From NCBI GenBank assembly GCA_028565635.1, contig JAOXYB010019361.1:1-15913 (forward strand): DNA of 15,913 bases, given 5' to 3'. Below the pieces are notes generated by a model. It did no database searches, was not told the origin of the DNA, and saw only the letters and a list, made by a program, of their open reading frames with translations. The stretch is from Phoronis ovalis (lineage: Eukaryota; Phoronida; Phoronidae). A program made the position numbers and the translations under genes. Shown one piece after another: positions 1-10,000 of the stretch (positions are counted from its first letter, which is position 1; every line of letters begins with the position of its first letter).

Positions 1-1237
1 ATTTCTAACAAAAAAACACAAACTATAATGTGGGAGGGAATGTAAGAAGATAGCTTTTCAACTGTTTTACTTCCAATAAAATACCTGCAACTGAAAACGG
101 ACTGCTGTCTACGCGTTTTAAAAGTGGTGAAATCCGTTCAACGTAATTCACGAGGATTCAAACGTAGCGACCTTAGTATGGCTAAGTTGGGTCACGTTAC
201 AGATTAGCTCGCTCAGTTCGCTACGCCGTCGGATCTGACTTAGCCGACGTAGCCACTAAGGTTAAGAATTCGGCAGGAATTCTCTGCAATTAGCCGTCGG
301 ATTATTCGGATTTCTCCCTGTGATTCAGTTGTAGGGGTGATATGGTTTAAACACTTTAAATATGCCTACGCAGCACGTATGCAGCGAAAATACATTCACA
401 GTGTTCGTAAACTGGATTATTAACCACTTTTCAAGTCTGCTGTATTTGTCATGCCGGTCTGAAGTAAGTCCACATCATATGTTTGTAATGTTAAAATATT
501 ATACGTATTACTGTAGCGACAATGAAGCACCTACTACCTGGAACACCTATGATGAAGACCCAATGCTACAGAGCTGGCAACCAATACATGACATTATGGG
601 AATCATATCTTAATTTCAGTGTTTACCCGTACAACTCGATTAACATAATTTTTACAAATTTTTTTTTATGGTTCATGAAAAACAAGATGTATATTGTAAC
701 ATTACGGACACACCTACATTAACTGATGACATAAACTACGATAAACACAATAATACAACAAACAATCGAATGAACTGCATGCTCATTGAAATCATAAATG
801 AATGTCAATGTTTACATGCCGAATATATATGCTAACTAAATATGCTATTCCTGAACTCTTGTTGTTCAAAATTAAATAATTAATAAACAAGTACCGTACC
901 AGTATGCAAATATCAAACACCTGAAATTGTAAGGACCTAGTTTGTTACATATTAGGCATGGTTAGGTCATGAAGTTGCTGTTTTTAACTGGTGATGTCTT
1001 GGTGGGAAGAAACGACACTAATTTAGAAAACAGTCACAACTTTACTCTGTATCCGCGACTGATGTTCGAGTGTAACGTTACAGCATTGAAACTACATTCA
1101 TTGCTGCTTAGTTCTGTACTTGTACCTTCATTTATTTTCAATTCTTTGTTGAAAATTTATAAAAACTGATTATAACAAATGCAGGTTAATTAATCAAATT
1201 ATTACACCTAGCCATGTTATGTTTGTGTCATGAGAAT
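1..1237. other. Non-coding flank, no gene recognised
   Basis: No convincing exon was found on either strand. The open frames here (for example 362-613 and 969-1169, plus strand) have no recognisable domain or signal peptide and no good splice-site support, and frames of this size are expected by chance in AT-rich DNA. Bases about 150-310 are visibly richer in G+C and contain inverted repeats, described separately. The rest is low-complexity AT-rich sequence. Confidence 0.6.
170..262. other. Cloverleaf-like inverted-repeat block
   Basis: Hand folding gives an outer stem ACCTTAGT (170-177) with ACTAAGGT (255-262). Inside are two hairpins. One pairs GCTAA (181-185) with TTAGC (204-208). The other pairs GCTA plus CGTCGG (220-223 and 227-232) with CCGACG plus TAGC (244-253), leaving a 3-base bulge and an 11-base loop. 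The segment TTAGCTCGCTCAGTTCG (204-220) resembles a tRNA D-arm/A-box. No good B-box (GGTTCGAATCC) follows, so this is not a functional tRNA call. It may be a tRNA-derived SINE relic, a MITE or a structured RNA. Strand is unknown. Confidence 0.4.
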
Positions 1238-1371
1238 TGTGAACTGAGGCATAGCTTTTCCCACAGTCATTCACAATATATGCTGAAGTGAGGCATAGCT
1301 CCTCCCACAATCATTCACAATATATGCTGAACTGAGGCATAGCTCCTCCCACTATCATTCACTATATATAT
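1238..1371 (+). repeat. Three 44-bp tandem promoter repeats
   Basis: The motif GAGGCATAGC recurs with its AGGCAT core at 1247, 1291 and 1335, an exact 44-base spacing twice over. Each unit reads roughly TGAACTGAGGCATAGCTCCT, then CCCACAATCATTCACAATAT. The last unit differs so that its end becomes CACTATATATATGG, which is the TATA box of the peptide gene. The array ends about 50 bases before the ATG at 1424, so it is probably the proximal promoter, with the C-rich segment (CTCCTCCCAC) as a candidate repeated factor-binding site. The factor is not identifiable. Confidence 0.75.
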
Positions 1372-1398
1372 GGAAGAGGTTTGGTGATATCGCCAGTC
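1364..1398 (+). promoter_or_regulatory. TATA box and initiator of the peptide gene
   Basis: TATATATA lies at 1364-1371. CCAGTCT at 1394-1400, about 30 bases downstream, resembles the arthropod initiator TCAGT. Transcription would start near 1395, giving a 5' UTR of about 29 bases before the ATG at 1424. Spacing and order match a standard RNA polymerase II core promoter. The start site is inferred, not shown. Confidence 0.6.
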
Positions 1399-1423
1399 TC
1401 TGTTTGCAATTACTGCAATAATC

Positions 1424-1541
1424 ATGCAATCAAGGATACTGTTCTGCGTTGTTGCGCTGCTCATGACTGCAATAGTTATGACTGAACCTCGTGGGCCGGC
1501 ACAGGGATCTGCTCAGGGGCCAGAATTAAATGCTAAACGAG
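1424..1541 (+). CDS. Prepropeptide exon 1: signal peptide and KR site
   Basis: The ATG has A at -3 and opens 39 codons. Residues 1-20 form a signal peptide: MQSR, then a hydrophobic core (ILFCVVALLMTAIVM), with cleavage likely near Thr20. A Pro/Gly/Gln spacer follows (EPRGPAQGSAQGPELNA), ending in a Lys38-Arg39 processing site. The exon closes at G1541 before a donor GTAGGT (1542-1547), in phase 1, matching the Gly-rich exon at 15173. Reading on instead gives a 58-residue protein stopping at 1598-1600, with tail GRYPGRSNYRAASKLHILN. The RYPGRS part is repeated in the exon at 15557, so this tail may also be translated. The product is a secreted short peptide precursor. I do not recognise the family; neuropeptide-like and host-defence peptides are both possible. 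Confidence 0.7.
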
Positions 1542-1600
1542 GTAGGTATCCTGGGAGAAGTAATTACAGAGCAGCGTCAAAGTTACATATTTTAAATTGA
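1542..1600 (+). CDS. Read-through 3' extension of prepropeptide exon 1
   Basis: If the donor at 1542 is not used, the frame continues for 19 residues after KR to TGA at 1598-1600. The start of this extension (RYPGRS, then Asn-Tyr) matches the end of the terminal exon (RYPGRS, then Ala-Tyr). Thirteen of 16 aligned residues across PEL..AKR.RYPGRS.Y are identical between the two places. This favours past or present translation of this stretch. It could be the intron-retained or single-exon form of the gene, with a different C-terminal peptide. Confidence 0.45.
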
Positions 1601-1709
1601 TTTTCTAGTCACACTGAATAGTACTATGAAACACTGTTTAAAACCATTTCAGAAAAAAAGTTTTGGTTGATAACTGTTGTTAAGACCATTACCCATTACA
1701 TATAGTTGA

Positions 1710-1872
1710 ATTTTCAATGAACAATCGTTAATACTTATCCTAGTTGAAATTAGGAACTCATTCTTCAATACTTGTTTTTAATGAATTTAGAGTTTAATGC
1801 TTGTTTTCAAGCTACTTATTCGTAAATGTTTATTTTTAAGAAACTTAGTCGTTAATACTTGCTTTTGCTAGG
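1710..1872. repeat. Degenerate ~29-bp repeat array, related to the end array
   Basis: Diverged copies of a unit like AACTTAGTCTTTAATGCTTG, TTTTCAAG recur at roughly 29-base steps. The TTAATGCTTG-like part appears near 1728, 1765, 1792, 1821 and 1851. The same unit, better preserved, builds the array from 15648 to the window end. Both arrays lie downstream of a PEL..AKR.RYPGRS module (about 110 to 170 bases after the first, about 25 after the second). This suggests the module and its downstream DNA were duplicated together. Confidence 0.55.
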
Positions 1873-3955
1873 AAAACATTTACACTAACATTATCTGTCA
1901 CAAATGAATTATAAGATTACTCAACATGTTAAACAGCTATTGGGTGAAAGATATGAACAAAAAATCGTTGCGAATTGACTTTTAATCTTCACTCTGTAAT
2001 GTTATTTTGTGTTTTTTATTCAGATAGGACACCCGGTAGCAAGTATTTAACAACATGAGAACTAACTTTTGAATAATGTAGAATTGTAAAAGTCTGAAGT
2101 TTACTGTTTCATCCACCCAAGTGTGGAAATTGCTTATGATAAGCTTTCTATTTAAAAGTAAAGTGTGTTTGCATCTTAAGAAAATAATTAAAAAACGTGG
2201 TTTTCCGAAATGTTCACAGGTCAAGTCCGTGAAAATAGATAAACAGTAACATATTTGTTTGTCAGCAAATGTTGACATAATATGCCTTTCCAAAATATCT
2301 ATGAATTGCAAATACATTGTTGATACATATGTTTCACCTGGATTCCTTAAGTCATTTTTTCACTGTTTTTGAAGAGTTCAAAATGAGTGTGGAGTGGTAA
2401 TAGCAAAATTAACAGGCCCTTGTTTGATCCTGCTCTTCAAACTCAGTCACATCAGCAGTGGTTATTTCAACTTTGAGTATATAGCCGTGAAAACATCCTG
2501 TTATATTTGCAAAAATAGCAGCTATTTCTGATATTATGTGAATTGCTTTGCAGCCATCCCCAAATTGTCTCCCAAGTATAGGGATAGTTGAGTTCTGCCA
2601 AACTGATGCTGAGTCGCCCTGTGATGACAATAACAAATCACAGATTGATAAACACATGAAACTGGAGATGATGAAACAGAGACAGTTGCCTCTCGAGAGC
2701 AGCAGAAAAATTCAACACGCATGTACAGTCTAAATGAAATGAGCCCATAAGTATGATCAATCATTAAATATGGACATCATTGTGTATACAAATACCAAAG
2801 AAAACAGCAAACGCTCTTCTACCTATCTATGCTTTATGCTGAAAGAGCTTTCGTATCAGACGCCTTTGTTATACTAATACTAATAGTCCAGAGTAGAGAA
2901 AGTCCGTGTTTTATTTTTATAAATCCTGGGGTCTGGACTCCTGGAATAGTCAGTACAGTAGAGACCAGGTACGTACAATTCACCAGTTACTTTTATTTCT
3001 ATTGAAAATATTTCATTAAAATATGTGACCAGAGACATGAATTCACAATATCAACCAAAACTATCAATCAAAAAATAGGTCATTTTACAAAACTTACCCA
3101 GTAGTACAACTTTTTGCATTCAACTAACTTCTGGAACTAGAAAGATGACCACTGTTGCATTCTGGGACAGGGACAAGAAAATAACAATTTTTATTCACAG
3201 TCCGTTTCAACATTTCCCTTACCCGATAAAACAGGTGTTTTGTAAAAAAAAGATGTTTTCTAAGTGTATAAATCCGTGTTAGCTGCTTTAGCACAAGTTG
3301 GAGTGGTAAAATGTGTGGACCTGAGACGCCATCTGGTGTTTGAAACATTCCCATTAGTCAAGTTGAGTAGTACAGAGGCTTAATTTGAACTGCACAGGAT
3401 ACATACTAAGAATATCGTTGAGAAAATGAAACTTTTTTACCACTTATTTTATATTTTTAACTTGAGCAAAAATACTTCAGTGGAATAGTGTTATTTCTTG
3501 TGCAAATACATGGCGGGTTGCACCAGTAGAGTCAATTGCATGAGAGTGAAATTGGTTATGTTTGTCATCTTATAACACCCTTGTGAAAAAAATGCAAAGC
3601 ATTTAATATGTTTTATTAACCCATAAGTGACCCTAAGTATTACCTAACGATATCTATTAGGAAAGTTCACTTCAAGGAGTTGCCTCCCATGTAGCAAATT
3701 GTTATTCAATGACAAATCGCGGTACTGCACTCTTACTCTTATATATTAGGATCTTATTTAATAATCGAAAAAAGTGCTAATAAGCTGCTAAAGATGTTAC
3801 AAAAACAAGCAAATGTGTCTTCTTATATTTAATTTTAACATATTCCATACCTTTTCTAAAATTTATTAAATTATTAAGAGCATATCTTGCATTTAACATA
3901 CCTGAGACAGGTGACCAATTTTAACTACGTAAGGTCACATTAACTACTTTTCAAA
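1873..3955. other. Intergenic or intronic DNA, no gene recognised
   Basis: No exon with a recognisable product was found. Minus-strand open frames at 1982-2317 (111 codons), 2409-2657 and 3124-3354 have no motif I can name and no supporting splice sites. Bases 2405-2730 are somewhat richer in G+C than their surroundings and could be a transposon relic, but no transposase motif is visible. If the exon at 1424 splices to 15173, this stretch belongs to its first intron. Confidence 0.5.
2327..2420 (+). repeat. Dispersed repeat, copy 1 of 2
   Basis: Bases 2327-2351 (ATATGTTTCACCTGGATTCC, then TTAAG) match 14944-14968 with one difference. Similarity resumes weakly afterwards: GAAGAGTTCAAAATGAGTG then GGTAATAGC here, against GAACAGTTTTAAATGGGTA then GTAATAGC near 15011-15033. 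It is an old dispersed repeat or part of a segmental duplication. No coding content is seen. Confidence 0.5.
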
Positions 3956-4025
3956 ATGGCGAGATTTTTATGGTGCTCGTTTAGGACAGCAATTTTATAT
4001 TTAGTTTGTCTAGTTTACTTGTTAG
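3956..4025 (+). CDS. DUF704x gene exon 1 (signal peptide)
   Basis: This exon encodes residues 1-23 plus the first base of codon 24. Arg3 and Arg10 precede a hydrophobic run (AILYLVCLVYLL). The donor GTAAGT at 4026-4031 is consensus, phase 1. Joined to exon 2 it gives Leu-Leu-Asp-Ala-Gln, a sensible cleavage region. No TATA box is obvious just upstream. Confidence 0.85.
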
Positions 4026-7000
4026 GTAAGTGTGGCACATGTCAGTGTAGAGATGTTGTCTAGTGTTTCAGGAATCAAGAGATACGGCCCATTTTGCAAT
4101 ACCTGTACAATTTGTGATGCTCTTTAACGCGAATAAAATTTGTTTATGTGTATGACCTATTTTTTGTGACCATTAACGAAGAAGTATGAGTGATTTGTAG
4201 CAGAGAAGAACAGTTCAAGAAATGTTCTTGTGATCAAACAATTCTTTCAGAAGCACCCAATGAGGATAATTTTTTATGGCTTTATGTATTTTTTTACATG
4301 TTTCATGCTTAGATAAAGCAATTGGTAATGTAGCTTTAGTAGGCCGTCTCTGTTCCCCACTCACCAGCAAGCTGATTTTTTTAATTTACCAGCCAGCTAT
4401 AAATGCGCGGGAACTCTATCTGCCAGCTGAATTTTGCGAAAAATGTTTTTGTTTTATTGGGTTTTGTGCTTAAATGAATCATTTAGTGGTGTTAATGTGG
4501 AGAATCAGATCTGTTCCCCATTACCAGCTGGATGAACTCTTTAAGGTTTGCCAGCCGGCCAGACTCGTCTGGGGAACAGATATTATGGTGAACAGACTCG
4601 GTGGGTGCTTCCGTTCTTTATTCAATGCGGCCTGATCGTTTTCTATACTTTAAAAAACTGCTGACTGAAATTTGTTCTGTACGGTAAACATTAGCGTAAA
4701 CTTCGTTTACAACATGACGAAAGGGATTCTCTTCATTCAATATATTATGAGATTTTTGACCTTTAGTTTTCGCAAATATACCTGAAAATAATCGTTCATT
4801 TTAGATGATATTTTCTTAGGTGTTAGTTAAACGTAACATAATGTTCTTTCAAAGCAAAGACATTTTAGTAGGTTTCTGAAAATCCTGAGTTTGTTAGGAA
4901 AAGAGTCACAGGAGCAGGGTATAGTATCTGATTATACATTCTCTTAATACCAACAAAGGACCAATACCATTATCACTACAATTGCCAGTACATCTGTTGG
5001 AAACCTTGATCTGTAATACCCTGAACATCTTTTCTATAGATGCACAACAACCAAATGTTACACCTTGCTTGATACCAGCGCACATTTATGGAGAATACTA
5101 CAGCATAAAGGATGGGCAAGATCAAACCACAACTATTAGTAGAAATGCTCTGACAACAGACCAACTCGATGGGCAATGCCATACATTTGAAGAAGATTTT
5201 TCCAGAATAAATGTGCTGACAACAGAGAAACCTGATGTTAACCTTCTGTTGTATGCACCGTAAGTCACTAAGCATTCAGCTCCAAATAATTATATCAGCA
5301 TAAAGACTTCTGAGCTTACTGTAAGACCTGCTCTCCCAGAAACTGGCATAATCATTAATATAATTGAGCCCTCCTCGGAAAGGAGGACGAAATGCTGATA
5401 TTGTTATCCGATTCTTGAGGTCGCAGATTATGTTTTTCCTGTTGGGGTATCTTGCCATTACCATGCTGCTGTTATGCATGATTTATAAAATTACAGGAAT
5501 GAGTGCAATGTTGCAACATTGTAATAAATGAGTGTAATGTTGCAACATTGTAATAAATGAGTGTAATGTTGCAACATTGTAATAAATGAGTGTAATGTTG
5601 AAACACTGTAATAAATGTTATGATATCCCACGTGGACAACTTATTTGGCTAAAAGATGAAGTTTGAAATTTTGTGAAAGTATTGAGCAAGAATATTTTGT
5701 CAATTGTGCTTGTAAACAGTTTATTTCCTTTTTAAATTTTCTAAAAAGTACTGGAGATAGAATATTAATCTGTATCATACGTGCAATTTTTAAAAATCTT
5801 CTGTTCTTTTTGTAGAGATTACAACTGCTATGTGTGTATGAAAATATTATACCAATCTGAAAATATACTGCAATATATGGAAAGTAAGTGCAGCAAAAGA
5901 ATTGTAACCATGCAACCTGATTCCTATCGTAATGTAGAAAATTTACAAAATGAACTAGATAGCCTTTTTAGCAAAGGCATGCAGGGATGCTTCTGTTGGC
6001 TTTTACGAATCTTATGTGACCTCTAAATGACCTTTCAACATCACTGAACACTTTCTAGCAAACAGTAGAAATTCATTGTTTTAGTACTTTAGAAAGTTTC
6101 ACACCATTTTGACTTCTAAATGATCTTTTGACCTTAATGTCAGCTCTTGAAACCCTGAGGCTGTTGTATGTCAAATTACAAGCCTGTAAAACCTGATAGA
6201 ACTAAAAATCTTTGTTTTGTGAGTGAATCATGCAGAACTGTGTACTAAAAAAAATGCTGATTTATATATTTGACAACTTATATAAGAATTACATCTGTTG
6301 CTGTAATTTTGTAAAACCTTATGAGCAAAAAAGTATGATTTTAACATGAAGAATATGAATTCTACAATTATTGACCGTTGAAGAACGGAAATATGTGAGC
6401 TGTTATGTTGAAATATAGTTCCAGTAAAGGTTTATTTCATATCTTCAACAGTACTGACATCTTCTTCAAAAAGTGCGCATTTATGTTTTGATATGACATT
6501 TCTATTTCTAGCAAATTGCATATCATCATCTTATCATCATCCAACACTGGCGAACATATGTCAGGATTCAGAAATAACAACATTATTCCGTAAGTAATCT
6601 GATTATAAGATACATGGGATATGACAATGAATGATATAATTGTATATCATTGAAATAAAATGATTCAACATGAATCATTTATTAACTGCATTGCTGTATG
6701 GTTATTTAAGTAATGATATCCTTTGGCTCATGAGTGTAATTTTCCCTCACTCTTGTAGACTGGGCTCAGTCTGTATAAGATTTGTGTTATATATATTAGT
6801 ACCCTTTTTTAACACTGACTTATGTGCACCCAAATTGCCTAAAGCACTGATTCGTTATAAAAGTTTAACTATATAACTTTAAAATATTTATCAGTTTATC
6901 ATTTTGTGTACAATGACATTTAAAAATTAAGCGATGAAAGCCAATTTATCTATTTTTAATGTAATTGCTGAACACTATTACTTTACTGATACTACGATTA

Positions 7001-10000
7001 GAAATGGAGAAATAATAGTGAAATTGTGAACTAGCGATATATTATAATCAGTCGATCCTACTGGAGCCTGTAGACAGGCTGTTTGATGTGAGATATTAGT
7101 CCCTTTTTGTAGGCATTTTATCTATAGTAAAGCACATAAAGGTTGTTGCATTAAAAATTATCAAGGACCTGAAAATAATTATGACTATGGAGTGTGTTGT
7201 ATAGTTTCAATTACAGGGGGAGGGGAGGGATAGGGCAGGGGAGGGAGAGGGCAGGGAGAGGGTTAGAAAAAGTTTTTAGTGTTGATGAGATAATTTTTAT
7301 TATTATGAGGGGAGGAGGGGTGACATTAGTTCGAATTACTAGGGATAGGAGACTAGAGGCAAACTCTTCAGGTCGTCCCTCCCTCGTAATTTAAAGGAAC
7401 AGCCCTAACTTACGAAACAAATTATGTTATCTGACAATTTTGTAACAGTAACAGTTACTAGAGAATAATGGTGACATCATACATAAGGAGATCTTTGGGC
7501 CTATGTATATATAATAAAATGAATAGTTTTTATAGGCAATTCTTATAGACTTTCAGCTCGACTTGAACTCATATGGAGGCAGCCATTATTATTTTTCATT
7601 ATTAATTCTTAAAACAAATCAAAGTCTTGTGTTACGATTCAAATTTTACATACAGAGTGGGGACCTGGGAAAAAGCACTTTTTAAAAATATCTGCTGTGC
7701 ATAATCTAGCAGAAATTACAAATTATTTTATTGGCTTAATGCAATTATTTTGATGCTATATTAATTTTGTTTTACAGGACTAAATTTGGTAACCATCAAC
7801 TGTAAACCAACATTTGAAGGAGTCTATCATTTCACCTATGAATTCCAAGAAGGAGGTGGCGGTATTTGTAACAGCCCCAATAGCAATATTGTTGCTTGCC
7901 AGCAACCTGGTTCTCCTTATGTCGATAATCAAGTCTTTCAGATGCAATACGCTTACTGCCCGGGTATCAGTACATCCAAAGCTGAAAGTAAGTTGAAACC
8001 ATTTTTCAGCTACTTGCTACACAAAGAAAGAAGTAAATTACCTACCAAATAGATTTTAGTTATCACCTTGTTTTTGAACAGAATATTTGCCTGATTACAC
8101 AATTTGTGTCATGTACGTTGATAATGCTTTTTTGACAGCATTCACTAACAACAATCCTACTTAAATTTCTCGAATTTACGCTGCAACCTTGAGAGTATAT
8201 TTCTGAAATTATATTGATAGGCAGCATCAAACATCACCTGTACTATTGCAAAATGTGTGTAATCTTTTACTAAGCATAGCTACCTCAAAATCTGTATCTT
8301 ACAATACAATTTACATAACTTTGTGTTGTCTTAGACATTCGTTATCAATGTATGGGCAGGTGGTTAGAAGATAATGGTGACATCTATATGGCCATGGCTG
8401 ATCTTGGACAAATGGAATGGAGAAATAAATTCCGTTGCATGGTAAGGTTTTCACATGGTAATAAATCTTGCTTACATTTTTTGTAGAATCAAGGTAAGCA
8501 TGCACTTTGGTTATCTCATTACATACGTTCTAGTAACGTGATTATCTACAAAAAGTGTTACCACTAAAAACGAAGCTTTTCCAAATTTAGTTACAAGATT
8601 TTCAAATGTTTGTTGTAGACATAATATGTAAAAATTGAAAAAATGTTTGCGATTTATTGTAAATAATAACTTTCATTACTAACACTATAATGACTTTGTT
8701 TACTATATCATTGTGTTTGCATGTATAGCTTACTAGATCTAACCAGCATACTAAGCGATACACTATGTCTCGAACAGCAGAGTGTTCAGTCTTGAAGAGT
8801 CCTTATGAAGGTCCAGTAAGAATGGCACTCAAACCTGGTTAGTATCAACATTTCGCTACTTTAAAAATCGGTCAACAACTTCTACTTAATTTATTAACAA
8901 ATAGTGTAATAAACAAAAAATAATTACTTAAATAGAGCACTGCTAAATTAAAGTCCCAGTTAGGGAATGGAACAATAATAACTTCTTGGCAAAGCAATAA
9001 AAAAATGTATAAAAAATATTCATGCTTGTAAATCATGTTTTTCCATAATACCATTTCATTTTTCTAAAATATTAGTTAGAACAGTTTGTGTTATTACACT
9101 ATTTTTCAAGCTGACATGCTTTTACTCAAAATGCCTCGAGTGTTGATAAATCATAATTTTTAACTGTGTAAGTTATATTTATAGTTTAGTCTTCTTTAGT
9201 TATAATGATTTTTATTGGTCCAAAACACCCAATTTGATATATTTCTGTTATCGCTGCTAAAAACAATAAATTCATAGATATTAGTGTGATAAATGAAGAA
9301 ATAAAAGTAAGTTGTTAACTAGTGATATATTTCAACCTCAATATAGTTGATCCTTCTTAATAAATCCTTCCGTTAGTGTGCCATACCTTCTCAACTAACA
9401 TCTGCGCTTAACCATAGTCAATTGTTATATTCCTTCAACTTTACAAGAGCAAAATAATTACGTCATTAAACTTTTGCCAGCAGAGACAAATCATTCTCTC
9501 TGCATGATCTATCATCGCCTACCTTGTCTATTCTATCGTGATGACTCATTCTGAATAGGTATCGCTGGGAAGTTTGCTTTTTGCTTGGCGGACTATAGAT
9601 AAACTCTGGCAAGCGAGAATGTGTGTCATCAACCCACTACCCACTTAGTCCACTGTTATACCTATTATTGTTAGCTGTAATTTGATTGATGTCAAGACTT
9701 GTGTGATACTTCATACAGAAATAAAGGGATTATCGTTCTTCTGCTTTCGAGATAATGAACAAAAAATGACTATGGTTAAGTCCAGACGTTAGTTGAGAAC
9801 GTACGGAACACTGACGGCTGGATTTATTCAGACTGCCTGTAGATTGGCTATACTAGAATGTTCCAAGCATTTTGTGTTATCCTTTCCAGTTCCATCTTTG
9901 TATCAGCTGAATGAGATACAGCCATCATGCAATTTGCCCCGAAACCTCACAGGAACTTGGTTTACTACATCAGGATATGATACCCAGGTCACTATAAATG

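Noticed and set aside
204-276. tRNA gene
   Set aside because: An A-box-like string is present, but there is no B-box, no 7-bp acceptor stem in register and no standard T-arm.
1982-2317. Minus-strand 111-codon frame
   Set aside because: It has no motif, no signal peptide and no splice support. It is rich in Leu, Ile, Phe and Tyr, as expected for random AT-rich DNA.
2409-2657. Minus-strand 82-codon frame in a GC-richer patch, possible transposase relic
   Set aside because: The composition is suggestive, but no DDE, zinc-finger or other transposase motif could be recognised, and other frames overlap it.
4976-5275. Minus-strand 99-codon frame
   Set aside because: It lies opposite exon 2 of the DUF704x gene and is a shadow of real coding sequence.
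5499-5614. CRISPR array
   Set aside because: The 29-base units are directly adjacent, with no unique spacers, and the setting is a eukaryotic intron.
5884-6026. Extension of exon 3 of the DUF704x gene to the stop at 6024
   Set aside because: The frame stays open past the GTAAGT at 5884, but splicing there to 6512 keeps the phase and gives the expected Cys spacing, while the extension has no family similarity. It could at most be an intron-retained form.
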